From Chitinophaga filiformis (GTDB taxonomy: Bacteria; Bacteroidota; Bacteroidia; Chitinophagales; Chitinophagaceae): a DNA stretch of 64,000 nucleotides. A model generated the notes under the pieces. That model was not told the origin of the DNA, did not search any database, and was given only the letters and a program-made list of their open reading frames with translations. The position numbers and the translations under genes are program-made. The first letter of the stretch is position 1, and the number at the start of each line of letters is the position of its first letter. Where the stretch lies: the NCBI RefSeq assembly GCF_021646545.1, contig NZ_JAKIRP010000004.1:248001-312000 (forward strand). Reading direction: 5' to 3'. Positions 36,871 through 43,989 of this stretch are shown piece after piece.

Positions 36871-36917
36871 TTTAAACTGTTGATTAGGTAATGATAACAA
36901 AAAATCGGATCAATTGT

Positions 36918-36925
36918 CAAAAGTA
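36918..36925 (-). promoter_or_regulatory. Putative -7 box of citrate synthase gene
   Basis: TACTTTTG on the minus strand, 47 nt before the ATG; no strong -33 element. Confidence 0.5.
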
Positions 36926-37067
36926 ATGATTTGTTGAAAACTTAGCTGCTTATAATCATAGAATTACAGGTAGCTATAAAGGCAATAACTTTCAAACAAC
37001 TGATTTCCAATATACAAAGAAGTAAATATTATTGTTAAGGCAATAAATTAAAGAAATGTGAAATTTT

Positions 37068-38147
37068 CTATTTCGGTGCCCTTAAATACAACCAGAAGGC
37101 GAGTCCACCAAACAGGAAGTTGGGTATCCACACTGCCAGTAAGGGATTGAGGTCTGCTTTAATAGAAAATACCGTGGAAAACTGCAGGAAGATAATGTAG
37201 CTGGCGCTGATCACAATTCCGACAGCCAGGTGCAATCCGCTTCCTCCCCTTACTTTTTTAGAAGCAATGATCCCACCAATCAGTGTGAGGATGATCACTG
37301 CTCCGCAGGAGGCCGTACGCCTGTATTTTTCAACGTAGAATGTATTCAGTCCTTCGGCCCCTCTCAGCTCCTCCCTGGCAATGAACCTGTCCAGTTCGGG
37401 AGTGGTCATGGCTTCCTGGATATTCTTCTCTTCGTACATTTCTTTGGGATTCAGGGCGATCTTGATGGAAGTGTCTGATTTCGTCCACCAGTGTTCCTTC
37501 AGCCCGTTAATAGAGCGCATGGTTACATAGTCCAGTTTCCATTTCCCGGTGGTAGAGTCCCAGGTCACCCTGTCGGCCTTCATTTTGAACATGATATTCT
37601 GCCCGCGTACATCTTCCAGCAGGAAGTTACCACCGCTTTTATAATTAGGGTCGTAAGATCCGAAAGTTACGTAGGTAAAACTGTCCACACGGATGGTCTT
37701 GTCATACATGTTCTGCTGAGCCTTCTGTTTATGCACATAGGCGGCTTCGAACCTGGTCCTGATCTTATTGGCAATAGGTACGGTCCACCTGTTGCCCAGC
37801 CACAGTAATCCTCCGAAAAGCAGCGCCCCTACCCAGTAAGGACGTAAAAAACGGCGGAAGCTGACCCCACTGCACAGGATGGCAATAATCTCCGTTCGGT
37901 AAGCCATCTTGGAAGTGAAGAAGATCACGGAAATGAAAATGAAGAGCGGGAACAACAATGCGGCGATATGCGGGATAAAGCCGAAGTAGTAGTCTACTAC
38001 GATCGTGTAGAAAGACAGGTTGTTGTTCATGAAGTCGTCTATCTTCTCCGTCACGTCTATCACTACGGAAATGATCAGGAGGATCATGAGGGAGTAAATA
38101 AAGGTACCTATGAACTTACGCAGGATGTACCAGTCTATCTTTGTCAT
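37068..38147 (-). CDS. LptF/LptG-family permease (lipopolysaccharide transport)
   Basis: The 359-residue protein has the YjgP/YjgQ layout: two to three membrane helices at the N-terminus (about 10-120), a large periplasmic beta-jellyroll-like region (about 125-265), and three more helices near the C-terminus. Family proteins form the LptBFG transporter that moves lipopolysaccharide from the inner membrane. Whether it is LptF or LptG cannot be told; Bacteroidota often carry these in separate places. It lies 22 bp downstream of tgt on the same strand, a pairing frequent in this phylum. Confidence 0.93.
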   Translation of the reverse strand: MTKIDWYILRKFIGTFIYSLMILLIISVVIDVTEKIDDFMNNNLSFYTIVVDYYFGFIPHIAALLFPLFIFISVIFFTSKMAYRTEIIAILCSGVSFRRFLRPYWVGALLFGGLLWLGNRWTVPIANKIRTRFEAAYVHKQKAQQNMYDKTIRVDSFTYVTFGSYDPNYKSGGNFLLEDVRGQNIMFKMKADRVTWDSTTGKWKLDYVTMRSINGLKEHWWTKSDTSIKIALNPKEMYEEKNIQEAMTTPELDRFIAREELRGAEGLNTFYVEKYRRTASCGAVIILTLIGGIIASKKVRGGSGLHLAVGIVISASYIIFLQFSTVFSIKADLNPLLAVWIPNFLFGGLAFWLYLRAPK

Positions 38148-38169
38148 ATAACGGCAAGATAATATAAAT

Positions 38170-39300
38170 CTAAAGTCTTTGTTTCAACTGTGGCACCATA
38201 CTATTTTTCCAACTGGCATAATTACCGGCCAGGATCTGTTTCCTGGCTTCTTTCACCAGTTCCAGGTAAAAAGCAATATTATGGATACTTGCCAGCTGCA
38301 TGCCCAGGATCTCCCCTGCGGCAAATAAATGGCGCAGGTAGGCCTTGGTATAACGGTTGCTGGCAAAACAGGCGCTGTTTTCATCTACCGGGGTAAAATC
38401 GGTCGCCCATTTCTTGTTTTTGATATTTATAACGCCATTCCAGGTGAACAGCATACCATTACGGCCATTACGGGTGGGCATTACGCAGTCGAACATGTCC
38501 ACGCCGAGGGCAATGTTTTCCAGGATGTTCCAGGGAGTACCCACCCCCATCAGGTAACGGGGTTTCTGTTCCGGCAGGATGTCGCATACCAGTCCGCACA
38601 TTTCGTACATATCCTGTTCCGGCTCACCTACGCTCAGGCCGCCGATAGCGTTACCGGCACATTCCCTGGCCGCGATCTCCGTAGCAGAGATCGTACGGAG
38701 GTCTTTATAGGTGCTGCCCTGTACTATGGGGAATAAGGTCTGTTCATGACCATAGGCAGGTTGTGTTTCCGCCAGGCGTTTGATACAGCGGTCCAGCCAG
38801 CGATGGGTCAGTTCCATCGACTTTTTGGCGTACCGGTATTCCGAAGGATATGGCGGGCATTCGTCAAAGGCCATGATGATATCGGCCCCGATGGTCCGCT
38901 GGATGTCCATCACATTTTCAGGAGTGAACAGGTGGCGGGAGCCGTCTATATGTGACTGGAATACAACACCTTCCTCCTTGATCTTGCGGTTGGCTGCCAG
39001 GGAAAATACCTGGTACCCGCCACTATCTGTCAGCAAGGGTCTTTCCCAGCCGTTAAATTTATGCAATCCGCCCGCCTGCGCCAGCACATCCATTCCCGGG
39101 CGGAGGTACAGGTGGTAGGTGTTCCCCAGGATGATCTGAGCCTGCACATCTTCGCGCAACTGTTCCTGCGTCACTGCTTTTACACTGCCTACGGTGCCTA
39201 CCGGCATAAAAATAGGCGTTTCGATCTTCCCGTGACCGGTAGTGATCATGCCGGCACGGGCTTTACTGTTGCTATCTGTTGTTGTCAGTTCAAAGTTCAT
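38170..39300 (-). CDS. tgt: tRNA-guanine transglycosylase (queuine tRNA-ribosyltransferase)
   Basis: Tgt swaps guanine-34 of GUN-anticodon tRNAs for the queuosine precursor preQ1. The 376-residue protein has the TIM-barrel signatures MLTDSGG-like LLTDSGGYQVFSL, MAFDECPP, and GVDMFDCVMPTRNGRNG with the catalytic Asp. The zinc motif near the C-terminus is degenerate: instead of CxCxxC followed by His, it has Ser309, Cys311 and Ser314, while His340 at the right spacing is retained. The ATG at 39300 gives the normal start. queE at 52412-53041 supplies an earlier step of the same pathway. Confidence 0.97.
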   Translation of the reverse strand: MNFELTTTDSNSKARAGMITTGHGKIETPIFMPVGTVGSVKAVTQEQLREDVQAQIILGNTYHLYLRPGMDVLAQAGGLHKFNGWERPLLTDSGGYQVFSLAANRKIKEEGVVFQSHIDGSRHLFTPENVMDIQRTIGADIIMAFDECPPYPSEYRYAKKSMELTHRWLDRCIKRLAETQPAYGHEQTLFPIVQGSTYKDLRTISATEIAARECAGNAIGGLSVGEPEQDMYEMCGLVCDILPEQKPRYLMGVGTPWNILENIALGVDMFDCVMPTRNGRNGMLFTWNGVINIKNKKWATDFTPVDENSACFASNRYTKAYLRHLFAAGEILGMQLASIHNIAFYLELVKEARKQILAGNYASWKNSMVPQLKQRL

Positions 39301-39345
39301 CTCGGTATCTGAATGCTTGAGGCTATTCCTGCCATTTTCAGGGGG

Positions 39346-39353
39346 CAAAAATA
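39346..39353 (-). promoter_or_regulatory. Putative -7 box of tgt
   Basis: TATTTTTG on the minus strand, 45 nt before the tgt ATG. Confidence 0.45.
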
Positions 39354-39480
39354 AGGGGAATTATGCAGAAACCTTCATTCCGGGCCGGGAAAGCAGCAGG
39401 CTCTCCGGGTGAGGATAAACTCCTCATTCTCATTTAAAAATCTTTTTTTCCACAGGCTTATACAGATAACTAAAAACGTA

Positions 39481-39488
39481 TATATTTG
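39481..39488 (+). promoter_or_regulatory. Putative -7 box of the glycosyltransferase gene
   Basis: TATATTTG ends 8 nt before the ATG at 39497, so the leader would be very short. Confidence 0.45.
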
Positions 39489-39496
39489 TTGTTGCT

Positions 39497-40630
39497 ATGT
39501 TGTATAACTTGGGCTTATTAGCCTTTTACGCTTTTGCTACCGTTGCAGCCATACAAATATTGTATTACCTGTTCTTCTTTTCCCGGGTAGCTTTTTATCG
39601 CCGTACCTTCGAAAATGATATCGATCCGGATATGGAGTGCTCCGTTATCATCTGTGCGAAAGATGAGGAGTTGAATCTCCAGAAGAATCTGCCGTCGGTC
39701 TTGTTACAGCGGTATCACGACAAGAAAAAGCCGGCATATGAGGTGATCGTAGTCAATGACAATTCGGAAGACGACACCAAGTATTACCTCCGCTCTATCG
39801 AACCCGGATATCCTCATTACCGCCATATCGAGATCAAACAGGCCGCCAAGTTCATCCCCGGAAAAAAGTTCCCGCTCTCCATGGGCATCAGAAGTGCCAA
39901 ATACGAAAACATACTGCTGACAGATGCTGACTGTAAACCGGCCAGCACCTATTGGTTGTCACTGATGAGTCAGGGATTTACTGATGGTAAAGAGATCGTA
40001 CTGGGTTACAGCCCTTACGAGAAGAAACCGGGCCTGCTGAACAAGGTGATCCGTTACGAGACCTATTTCAGTGCTTTACAATACCTTTCTTTTGCCCTCA
40101 GCGGCATTACTTATATGGGAGTAGGCCGTAACCTGGCTTACAAACGTGAACTGTTCAACCGTCACAAAGGTTTTACCGCACACCATCATATTGCTTCCGG
40201 CGATGATGATCTGTTTGTCAATGCCGCTGCCAACCGTCATAATGTAGGAGTGGTGATCAACAAACAGGCATTTACTTACTCAGAGCCCAAAACGACCTGG
40301 AAAAAATGGTTCCAGCAGAAAACCAGGCATATGTCAACCGGCAAACATTACCGCTTCGGCCACAAGCTATTGCTGGGAATGTTCTCACTGACCCATTTTC
40401 TGTTCTACCCTTTACTTTTTGCAAGTCTCTTCTATGAGCCACTGCGTATGTATACGCTGGGCATCCTGGGAGGTAAGCTGTTGCTGCAATCCATCATCTC
40501 CTTTATGGCCATGCGCAAGCTGGATGAGGCAGACCTTTTCAAGTTCAGCCTGTTCATGGATTTCTTCATGCTTTTCTATTATATCATCCTGACTCCTGCC
40601 CTGCTGTTCAAGTCGAAAAACAGGTGGTAG
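39497..40630 (+). CDS. Membrane-bound glycosyltransferase family 2
   Basis: The 377-residue product has an N-terminal membrane helix (about 5-25), a GT-A catalytic domain beginning with CSVIICAKDEELNLQKNLP, a metal-binding DADCKP, the GDDDLF acceptor motif and QKTRHMSTG, which corresponds to the QxxRW region of processive-type enzymes. Two or three C-terminal membrane helices follow (from about 295). It probably builds a glycan or glycolipid at the inner membrane; sugar donor and product are unknown. It lies between tgt (divergent) and rsmG and has its own terminator, so no operon partner hints at its role. Confidence 0.9.
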   Translation: MLYNLGLLAFYAFATVAAIQILYYLFFFSRVAFYRRTFENDIDPDMECSVIICAKDEELNLQKNLPSVLLQRYHDKKKPAYEVIVVNDNSEDDTKYYLRSIEPGYPHYRHIEIKQAAKFIPGKKFPLSMGIRSAKYENILLTDADCKPASTYWLSLMSQGFTDGKEIVLGYSPYEKKPGLLNKVIRYETYFSALQYLSFALSGITYMGVGRNLAYKRELFNRHKGFTAHHHIASGDDDLFVNAAANRHNVGVVINKQAFTYSEPKTTWKKWFQQKTRHMSTGKHYRFGHKLLLGMFSLTHFLFYPLLFASLFYEPLRMYTLGILGGKLLLQSIISFMAMRKLDEADLFKFSLFMDFFMLFYYIILTPALLFKSKNRW

Positions 40631-40652
40631 TTCAAGATTAAAGATATACCAG

Positions 40653-40682
40653 CGGCTGTCTCAAAAGGGGCAGCCGTTTTTT
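40653..40682 (+). terminator. Terminator after the glycosyltransferase
   Basis: CGGCTGTC and GGCAGCCG (one G-U pair) form the stem with an 8-nt loop, followed by six T. Confidence 0.8.
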
Positions 40683-40699
40683 ATTGGCGCATTCCTCTT

Positions 40700-40707
40700 T
40701 ACATTTG
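40700..40707 (+). promoter_or_regulatory. Putative -7 box of rsmG
   Basis: TACATTTG lies 27 nt before the rsmG ATG and directly after the upstream terminator. Confidence 0.5.
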
Positions 40708-40734
40708 CACCAATTTACAGACCATCACTACATC

Positions 40735-41358
40735 ATGGATATCGTACTCAAATACTTCTCAGACTTTACGGATACACAATTGGAGCAATTGAAAGCGTTG
40801 GCAGGTTTATATCAGGAATGGAATGAAAAGATCAATGTGATCTCCCGTAAAGACATCGATGCGTTGTACGAAAAACATGTGCTGCACTCCCTCAGTATTG
40901 CCGCCGTTGCCGACTTTCCCGCAGGAATGCAAATACTCGACCTGGGTACGGGCGGCGGTTTCCCTGGTATTCCCCTGGCTATCTTCTTTCCCGAAGTGAA
41001 GTTCCACCTGGTGGATTCCATCGGTAAAAAGATCAAGGTTGTGCAGGGCGTATCGGAAGCGCTGGGTCTGAAAAATGTCACCTCAGCCCATACCCGTGTG
41101 GAAGATATTAAAGACCGGAAGTTCGACATTGTGGTTTCCCGTGCGGTAGCTCCCTTAAAGGACCTATGGCGCTGGAGTAAGCCGGTTTTGAAGAAAGCCC
41201 CTGCACATGAGCAGCAACCGGGCCTGATCTGCCTGAAAGGAGGCGATCTTACCGAGGAAATAGCGGAAAGCGGTGTACGCCCCCGACTGACAAATATCTA
41301 TAAACTGTTCCCGGAAGAATTTTTCCAGGAAAAACACATCGTTGTAGTAAATAAATAA
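40735..41358 (+). CDS. rsmG: 16S rRNA (guanine527-N7)-methyltransferase RsmG
   Basis: The 207-residue SAM-dependent enzyme methylates G527 in the 530 loop of 16S rRNA. Family motifs are present: KINVISRKDIDALYEKHVLHSL, the SAM-binding ILDLGTGGGFPGIPLAI, and the later VVSRAVAPLKDLWRW. Length and order are standard. The ATG at 40735 is preferred to a TTG at 40684, which would place translation upstream of the promoter box. It is probably monocistronic; the sigma factor starts 98 bp downstream. Confidence 0.97.
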   Translation: MDIVLKYFSDFTDTQLEQLKALAGLYQEWNEKINVISRKDIDALYEKHVLHSLSIAAVADFPAGMQILDLGTGGGFPGIPLAIFFPEVKFHLVDSIGKKIKVVQGVSEALGLKNVTSAHTRVEDIKDRKFDIVVSRAVAPLKDLWRWSKPVLKKAPAHEQQPGLICLKGGDLTEEIAESGVRPRLTNIYKLFPEEFFQEKHIVVVNK

Positions 41359-41456
41359 CTGGAAATCAACCTCTCTCTTAAAATAAACCCGGAAATATTA
41401 TAAAAACTTCGTAAACTGTAAAATATCCATTCTGTTTTTTCGTCTCCCTTAGTAAG

Positions 41457-42050
41457 ATGAAAGAATTGCTCCTTAAAAAAACGCCTCTGGCTATGGCTGC
41501 AGAACAAAATGAGCGCATCCAGGAAACGGTGCGACAGGAGCGCAAACGCTTACTCCATTTTATCCGGAAACGGGTGAATAATGTAGCTGACGCGGAAGAT
41601 ATATTACAGGACGTTTTTTTCCAGTTTACAGAATATTCCCGCCTGGGTAGTCAGATTGACTCTATTACTGCCTGGCTGTTCACTGTAACCCGTAATAAGA
41701 TCACCGACTGGTTCCGCAAAAAACGTGAATCCACCTTCAGCGAACATACCCGTGAGCAGGATGGAGAAGAGACCCTGTTCCTTTCAGAAATGATAGCTGA
41801 CCCGGGTGCGCTTAGTGATGCGCCCATGACCCGTAAAGTAATAGCCGAGTCTATTATGGAAGCTATTGATGAATTGCCCGAGGACCAGCGCATGGTGTTT
41901 CTGCAACATGAAATAGAAGGCAAGTCCTTTAAGGAGATGGCTGCTGAAACAGGTATATCCGTCAATACCTTATTGTCCAGAAAAAGATATGCAGTGCTGT
42001 ACCTGCGTGAACGGCTGGCGGAACTGTACAAAGAACTTTTAAAAGATTAA
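41457..42050 (+). CDS. ECF-type RNA polymerase sigma factor
   Basis: The 197-residue product has sigma region 2 (about 28-95, with DAEDILQDVFFQF and ITAWLFTVTRNKITDWFRKK) and region 4 (about 130-185, with DELPEDQRMVFLQHEIEG and ETGISVNTLLSRKRYAV as the helix-turn-helix). It lacks regions 1 and 3, so it is an extracytoplasmic-function sigma. The start may be at 41457 or at Met13 (41493). The next gene, 11 bp downstream, encodes a two-helix membrane protein, and a third small gene overlaps that one by 1 bp, so the three are an operon; the membrane protein is a candidate regulator of the sigma factor. Confidence 0.93.
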   Translation: MKELLLKKTPLAMAAEQNERIQETVRQERKRLLHFIRKRVNNVADAEDILQDVFFQFTEYSRLGSQIDSITAWLFTVTRNKITDWFRKKRESTFSEHTREQDGEETLFLSEMIADPGALSDAPMTRKVIAESIMEAIDELPEDQRMVFLQHEIEGKSFKEMAAETGISVNTLLSRKRYAVLYLRERLAELYKELLKD

Positions 42051-42061
42051 AAAGATTATAT

Positions 42062-42457
42062 ATGAAACGTCGTACTCCGAAGATTGTGCATGTGTTCAAG
42101 TTCATCGTACTTGGTGCCCTCTTCTTTTGTTTCATTGGCTTCGCCGTACAATTTCTCTGGAACTGGCTGATACCGGAGCTTTTCCACGGTCCGCTCATCA
42201 CCTTCTGGCAGGCCATTGGTCTTTGCCTGCTCGGTAAACTGATATTCGGATGGCATGGTAACGGCGGCGGTGCCTGGGGTATGCGCGCCAAACAACAATG
42301 GCGCAGGAAAATGATGGAGAAAATGGAGAATATGTCAGAAGAAGAAAGAGATAAACTGCGCGAGAAATTACGCCGCTGTGGCATGCCTAACCGCTGGGGA
42401 AACGAAGGCTTTTACAATGAACCAAAAGATCAACAGAAAACAGAAACGAATCTATAA
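42062..42457 (+). CDS. Small two-helix membrane protein with charged C-terminal tail
   Basis: The 131-residue product has two predicted membrane helices (about 9-31 and 44-62) and a basic, then strongly charged C-terminal tail with a KMENMSEEERDKLREKLRR helix. The family was not recognised. Its place directly between an ECF sigma gene and a small HMA-fold-like gene suggests it senses or transmits a membrane signal, possibly as an anti-sigma factor, but it lacks any recognisable zinc-type anti-sigma motif. The tail faintly recalls Spy-like charged repeats. Start is fixed by the short gap after the sigma gene. Confidence 0.75.
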   Translation: MKRRTPKIVHVFKFIVLGALFFCFIGFAVQFLWNWLIPELFHGPLITFWQAIGLCLLGKLIFGWHGNGGGAWGMRAKQQWRRKMMEKMENMSEEERDKLREKLRRCGMPNRWGNEGFYNEPKDQQKTETNL

Positions 42458-42705
42458 TGCAAAGCTTAGCTGTAAACTACTTAACACCATTTGCCATGAT
42501 AGGTATATTCAAAACCAATATAGCTACAAAAGAAGACAGGCAAAATATACTGCAGGCTATCCGTAACAGATTTGAAGTAGGTCATTGCCATGTTGACCTG
42601 GAAGACTGCGATAAAGTATTACGCATTACGGAAATGAAAGTGCAGGAAGATGATGTGATCGCATTTGTGAAGAAGCAGGGGTTTGACTGTGATGTGCTCG
42701 AATAA
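42457..42705 (+). CDS. Small HMA-fold-like protein lacking the metal-binding cysteines
   Basis: The 82-residue product starts in a TAATG overlap with the preceding stop, or at the internal ATG 42496. From residue 14 on it reads MIGIFKTNIATKEDRQNI and later CHVDLEDCDKVLRITE with a final FVKKQGFDCDV, a beta-alpha-beta pattern like heavy-metal-associated domains, but without the CxxC at the expected loop (TNIATKED). Proteins of this type occur in many Bacteroidota and their role is unknown. It is the last gene of the sigma-factor operon and is followed by a terminator. Confidence 0.7.
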   Translation: MQSLAVNYLTPFAMIGIFKTNIATKEDRQNILQAIRNRFEVGHCHVDLEDCDKVLRITEMKVQEDDVIAFVKKQGFDCDVLE

Positions 42706-42743
42706 CACGCTTGTTTTTTAGATAGATAGACTATTGTCATAGA

Positions 42744-42773
42744 AAGGCTGTTCTGAAAGGAACGGCCTTTTTT
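42744..42773 (+). terminator. Terminator of the sigma-factor operon
   Basis: AAGGCTGTTC pairs with GAACGGCCTT (one G-U) across a 6-nt loop and is followed by a T run; its end touches the stop codon of the convergent Abi gene. Confidence 0.82.
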
Positions 42774-43494
42774 ATGGGAGAACAGATAAGGAAGGCATAA
42801 ACGCTCTTTTCTTCAGATGATCTATCTCATGGAGCATTGCATCCACGTGATCTAACCCATACAATAAGGCCCCCGCGTCGATGGCCATCCAGTTAAATAA
42901 GTCGAGAATAAGCCGGTAATGTTGCCTCGCGTAGGTTGTATCGCATACGGGTAAGCCGTTGGAAAAACAAATTGGCTCGTGATGAGCGATTCTGTTTCTA
43001 ATGCCGTTTATCTTTTCCAGTTCTCCGAAAACAAAAGTATTATCGTAATGATATCCATGAATACTTTTAGGCTTGTTAGGAATGATCTTTAATAATGTGC
43101 GGCCAAATGCTGTATACTGGTGCCGGGCAAACAGATACCGCCAAAAACCAAACTTCATCCTGGCTATTAATGCAGGATGACTATAACCTGCCCCCAGCTC
43201 GGCAACAGCATCATTAATCATAAGGGGAGTTTTACCGCATTTTGGATTGTTCAATACCCCTCCAATTGTTGCGGCATCCCGCAGCCAGTCATTTCCCCAA
43301 CTAACTTTGTAATGTTTATCAACAGCATTTCGTAACGCAACTTCAAAACAAGAAATAATTGTAAACACTTCCTGTGAAACCTGGAGATTCAGGCGATATA
43401 ATTTCATTGCCTTGCGGGTATCTGCTCCCATTGCAGTAACATACCTTGTTAACCGGTCATTAGACATTATTGCCTCAAAACCTTTGTATCTCAT
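42772..43494 (-). CDS. Abi-family (Abi_2) abortive-infection-like protein with HEPN motif
   Basis: The 240-residue product belongs to the Abi_2 (AbiD/AbiF-like) family. The N-terminus (SNDRLTRYVTAMGADTRKAM, then KLYRLNLQVSQEVF) and the FEVALRNAVDKHY helix are typical, and the catalytic RxxxxH of HEPN RNases is visible as RNRIAHHEP at 166-174. Family members are implicated in phage-triggered growth arrest through RNA cleavage; defence activity here is inference. It has a possible small upstream partner at 43525-43758. It sits in an AT-rich accessory-looking gap between housekeeping genes, which suggests acquisition. Confidence 0.88.
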   Translation of the reverse strand: MRYKGFEAIMSNDRLTRYVTAMGADTRKAMKLYRLNLQVSQEVFTIISCFEVALRNAVDKHYKVSWGNDWLRDAATIGGVLNNPKCGKTPLMINDAVAELGAGYSHPALIARMKFGFWRYLFARHQYTAFGRTLLKIIPNKPKSIHGYHYDNTFVFGELEKINGIRNRIAHHEPICFSNGLPVCDTTYARQHYRLILDLFNWMAIDAGALLYGLDHVDAMLHEIDHLKKRAFMPSLSVLP

Positions 43495-43524
43495 CGGTAT
43501 AACCTTTAAATTTTATTTTGTCAG

Positions 43525-43758
43525 CTAATAAACTATTGTTAACTTAGATGCATGGTTCCCAGTTGCTCCCTGGCTTTTAGCTAAACTTCTGGGTTTTTTT
43601 TTGCCCCTACCTGATCGACCACCTTTTACAAAGACAATCTGCTTATCATCTTTCTCTTTAAAACTCCATCCAGTATTAACACCAGACATTCCTGAGCAAT
43701 CAAGTTTTGTTTCTGCATCCAATACTCTTAGGGATACCAGCAACTCTTTTCTTTCCAT
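43525..43758 (-). CDS. Possible small basic protein upstream of the Abi gene
   Basis: A 77-codon frame starts with ATG and reads MERKELLVSLRVLDAETKLD, then a Gly/Lys/Arg-rich segment (KGGRSGRGKKKPRS). It lies 30 bp upstream of the Abi gene in the same direction, so it could be co-expressed. There is no recognised family, no clear ribosome-binding site and no promoter box; a chance frame remains likely. The remainder of 43759-43935 holds no gene that can be supported. Confidence 0.3.
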   Translation of the reverse strand: MERKELLVSLRVLDAETKLDCSGMSGVNTGWSFKEKDDKQIVFVKGGRSGRGKKKPRSLAKSQGATGNHASKLTIVY

Positions 43759-43935
43759 AATTATCGCTTATTGCTTACAGACGGGCTATCCATTTTCATG
43801 CAGCAGCTAAAAAGGTTAACTACATATAGGATAGGAAAAATGCACGCTCTTATTCTCTCACAATGGACTCAGTTTTTCAGCTTGCAACAATACGTAAATC
43901 TCTCTAACGGCTTAGTTAATACGAGGTTAAAAAAA

Positions 43936-43967
43936 AACAGGCTGCCTTCTTTCAAAAGCAACCTGTT
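43936..43967 (-). terminator. Terminator after the M1 peptidase
   Basis: On the minus strand AACAGGTTGC pairs with GCAGCCTGTT (one G-U) over a 12-nt loop and is followed by nine T; it lies 22 bp past the stop. Confidence 0.85.
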
Positions 43968-43989
43968 CTCAGCTGAAATTATTTATCTG

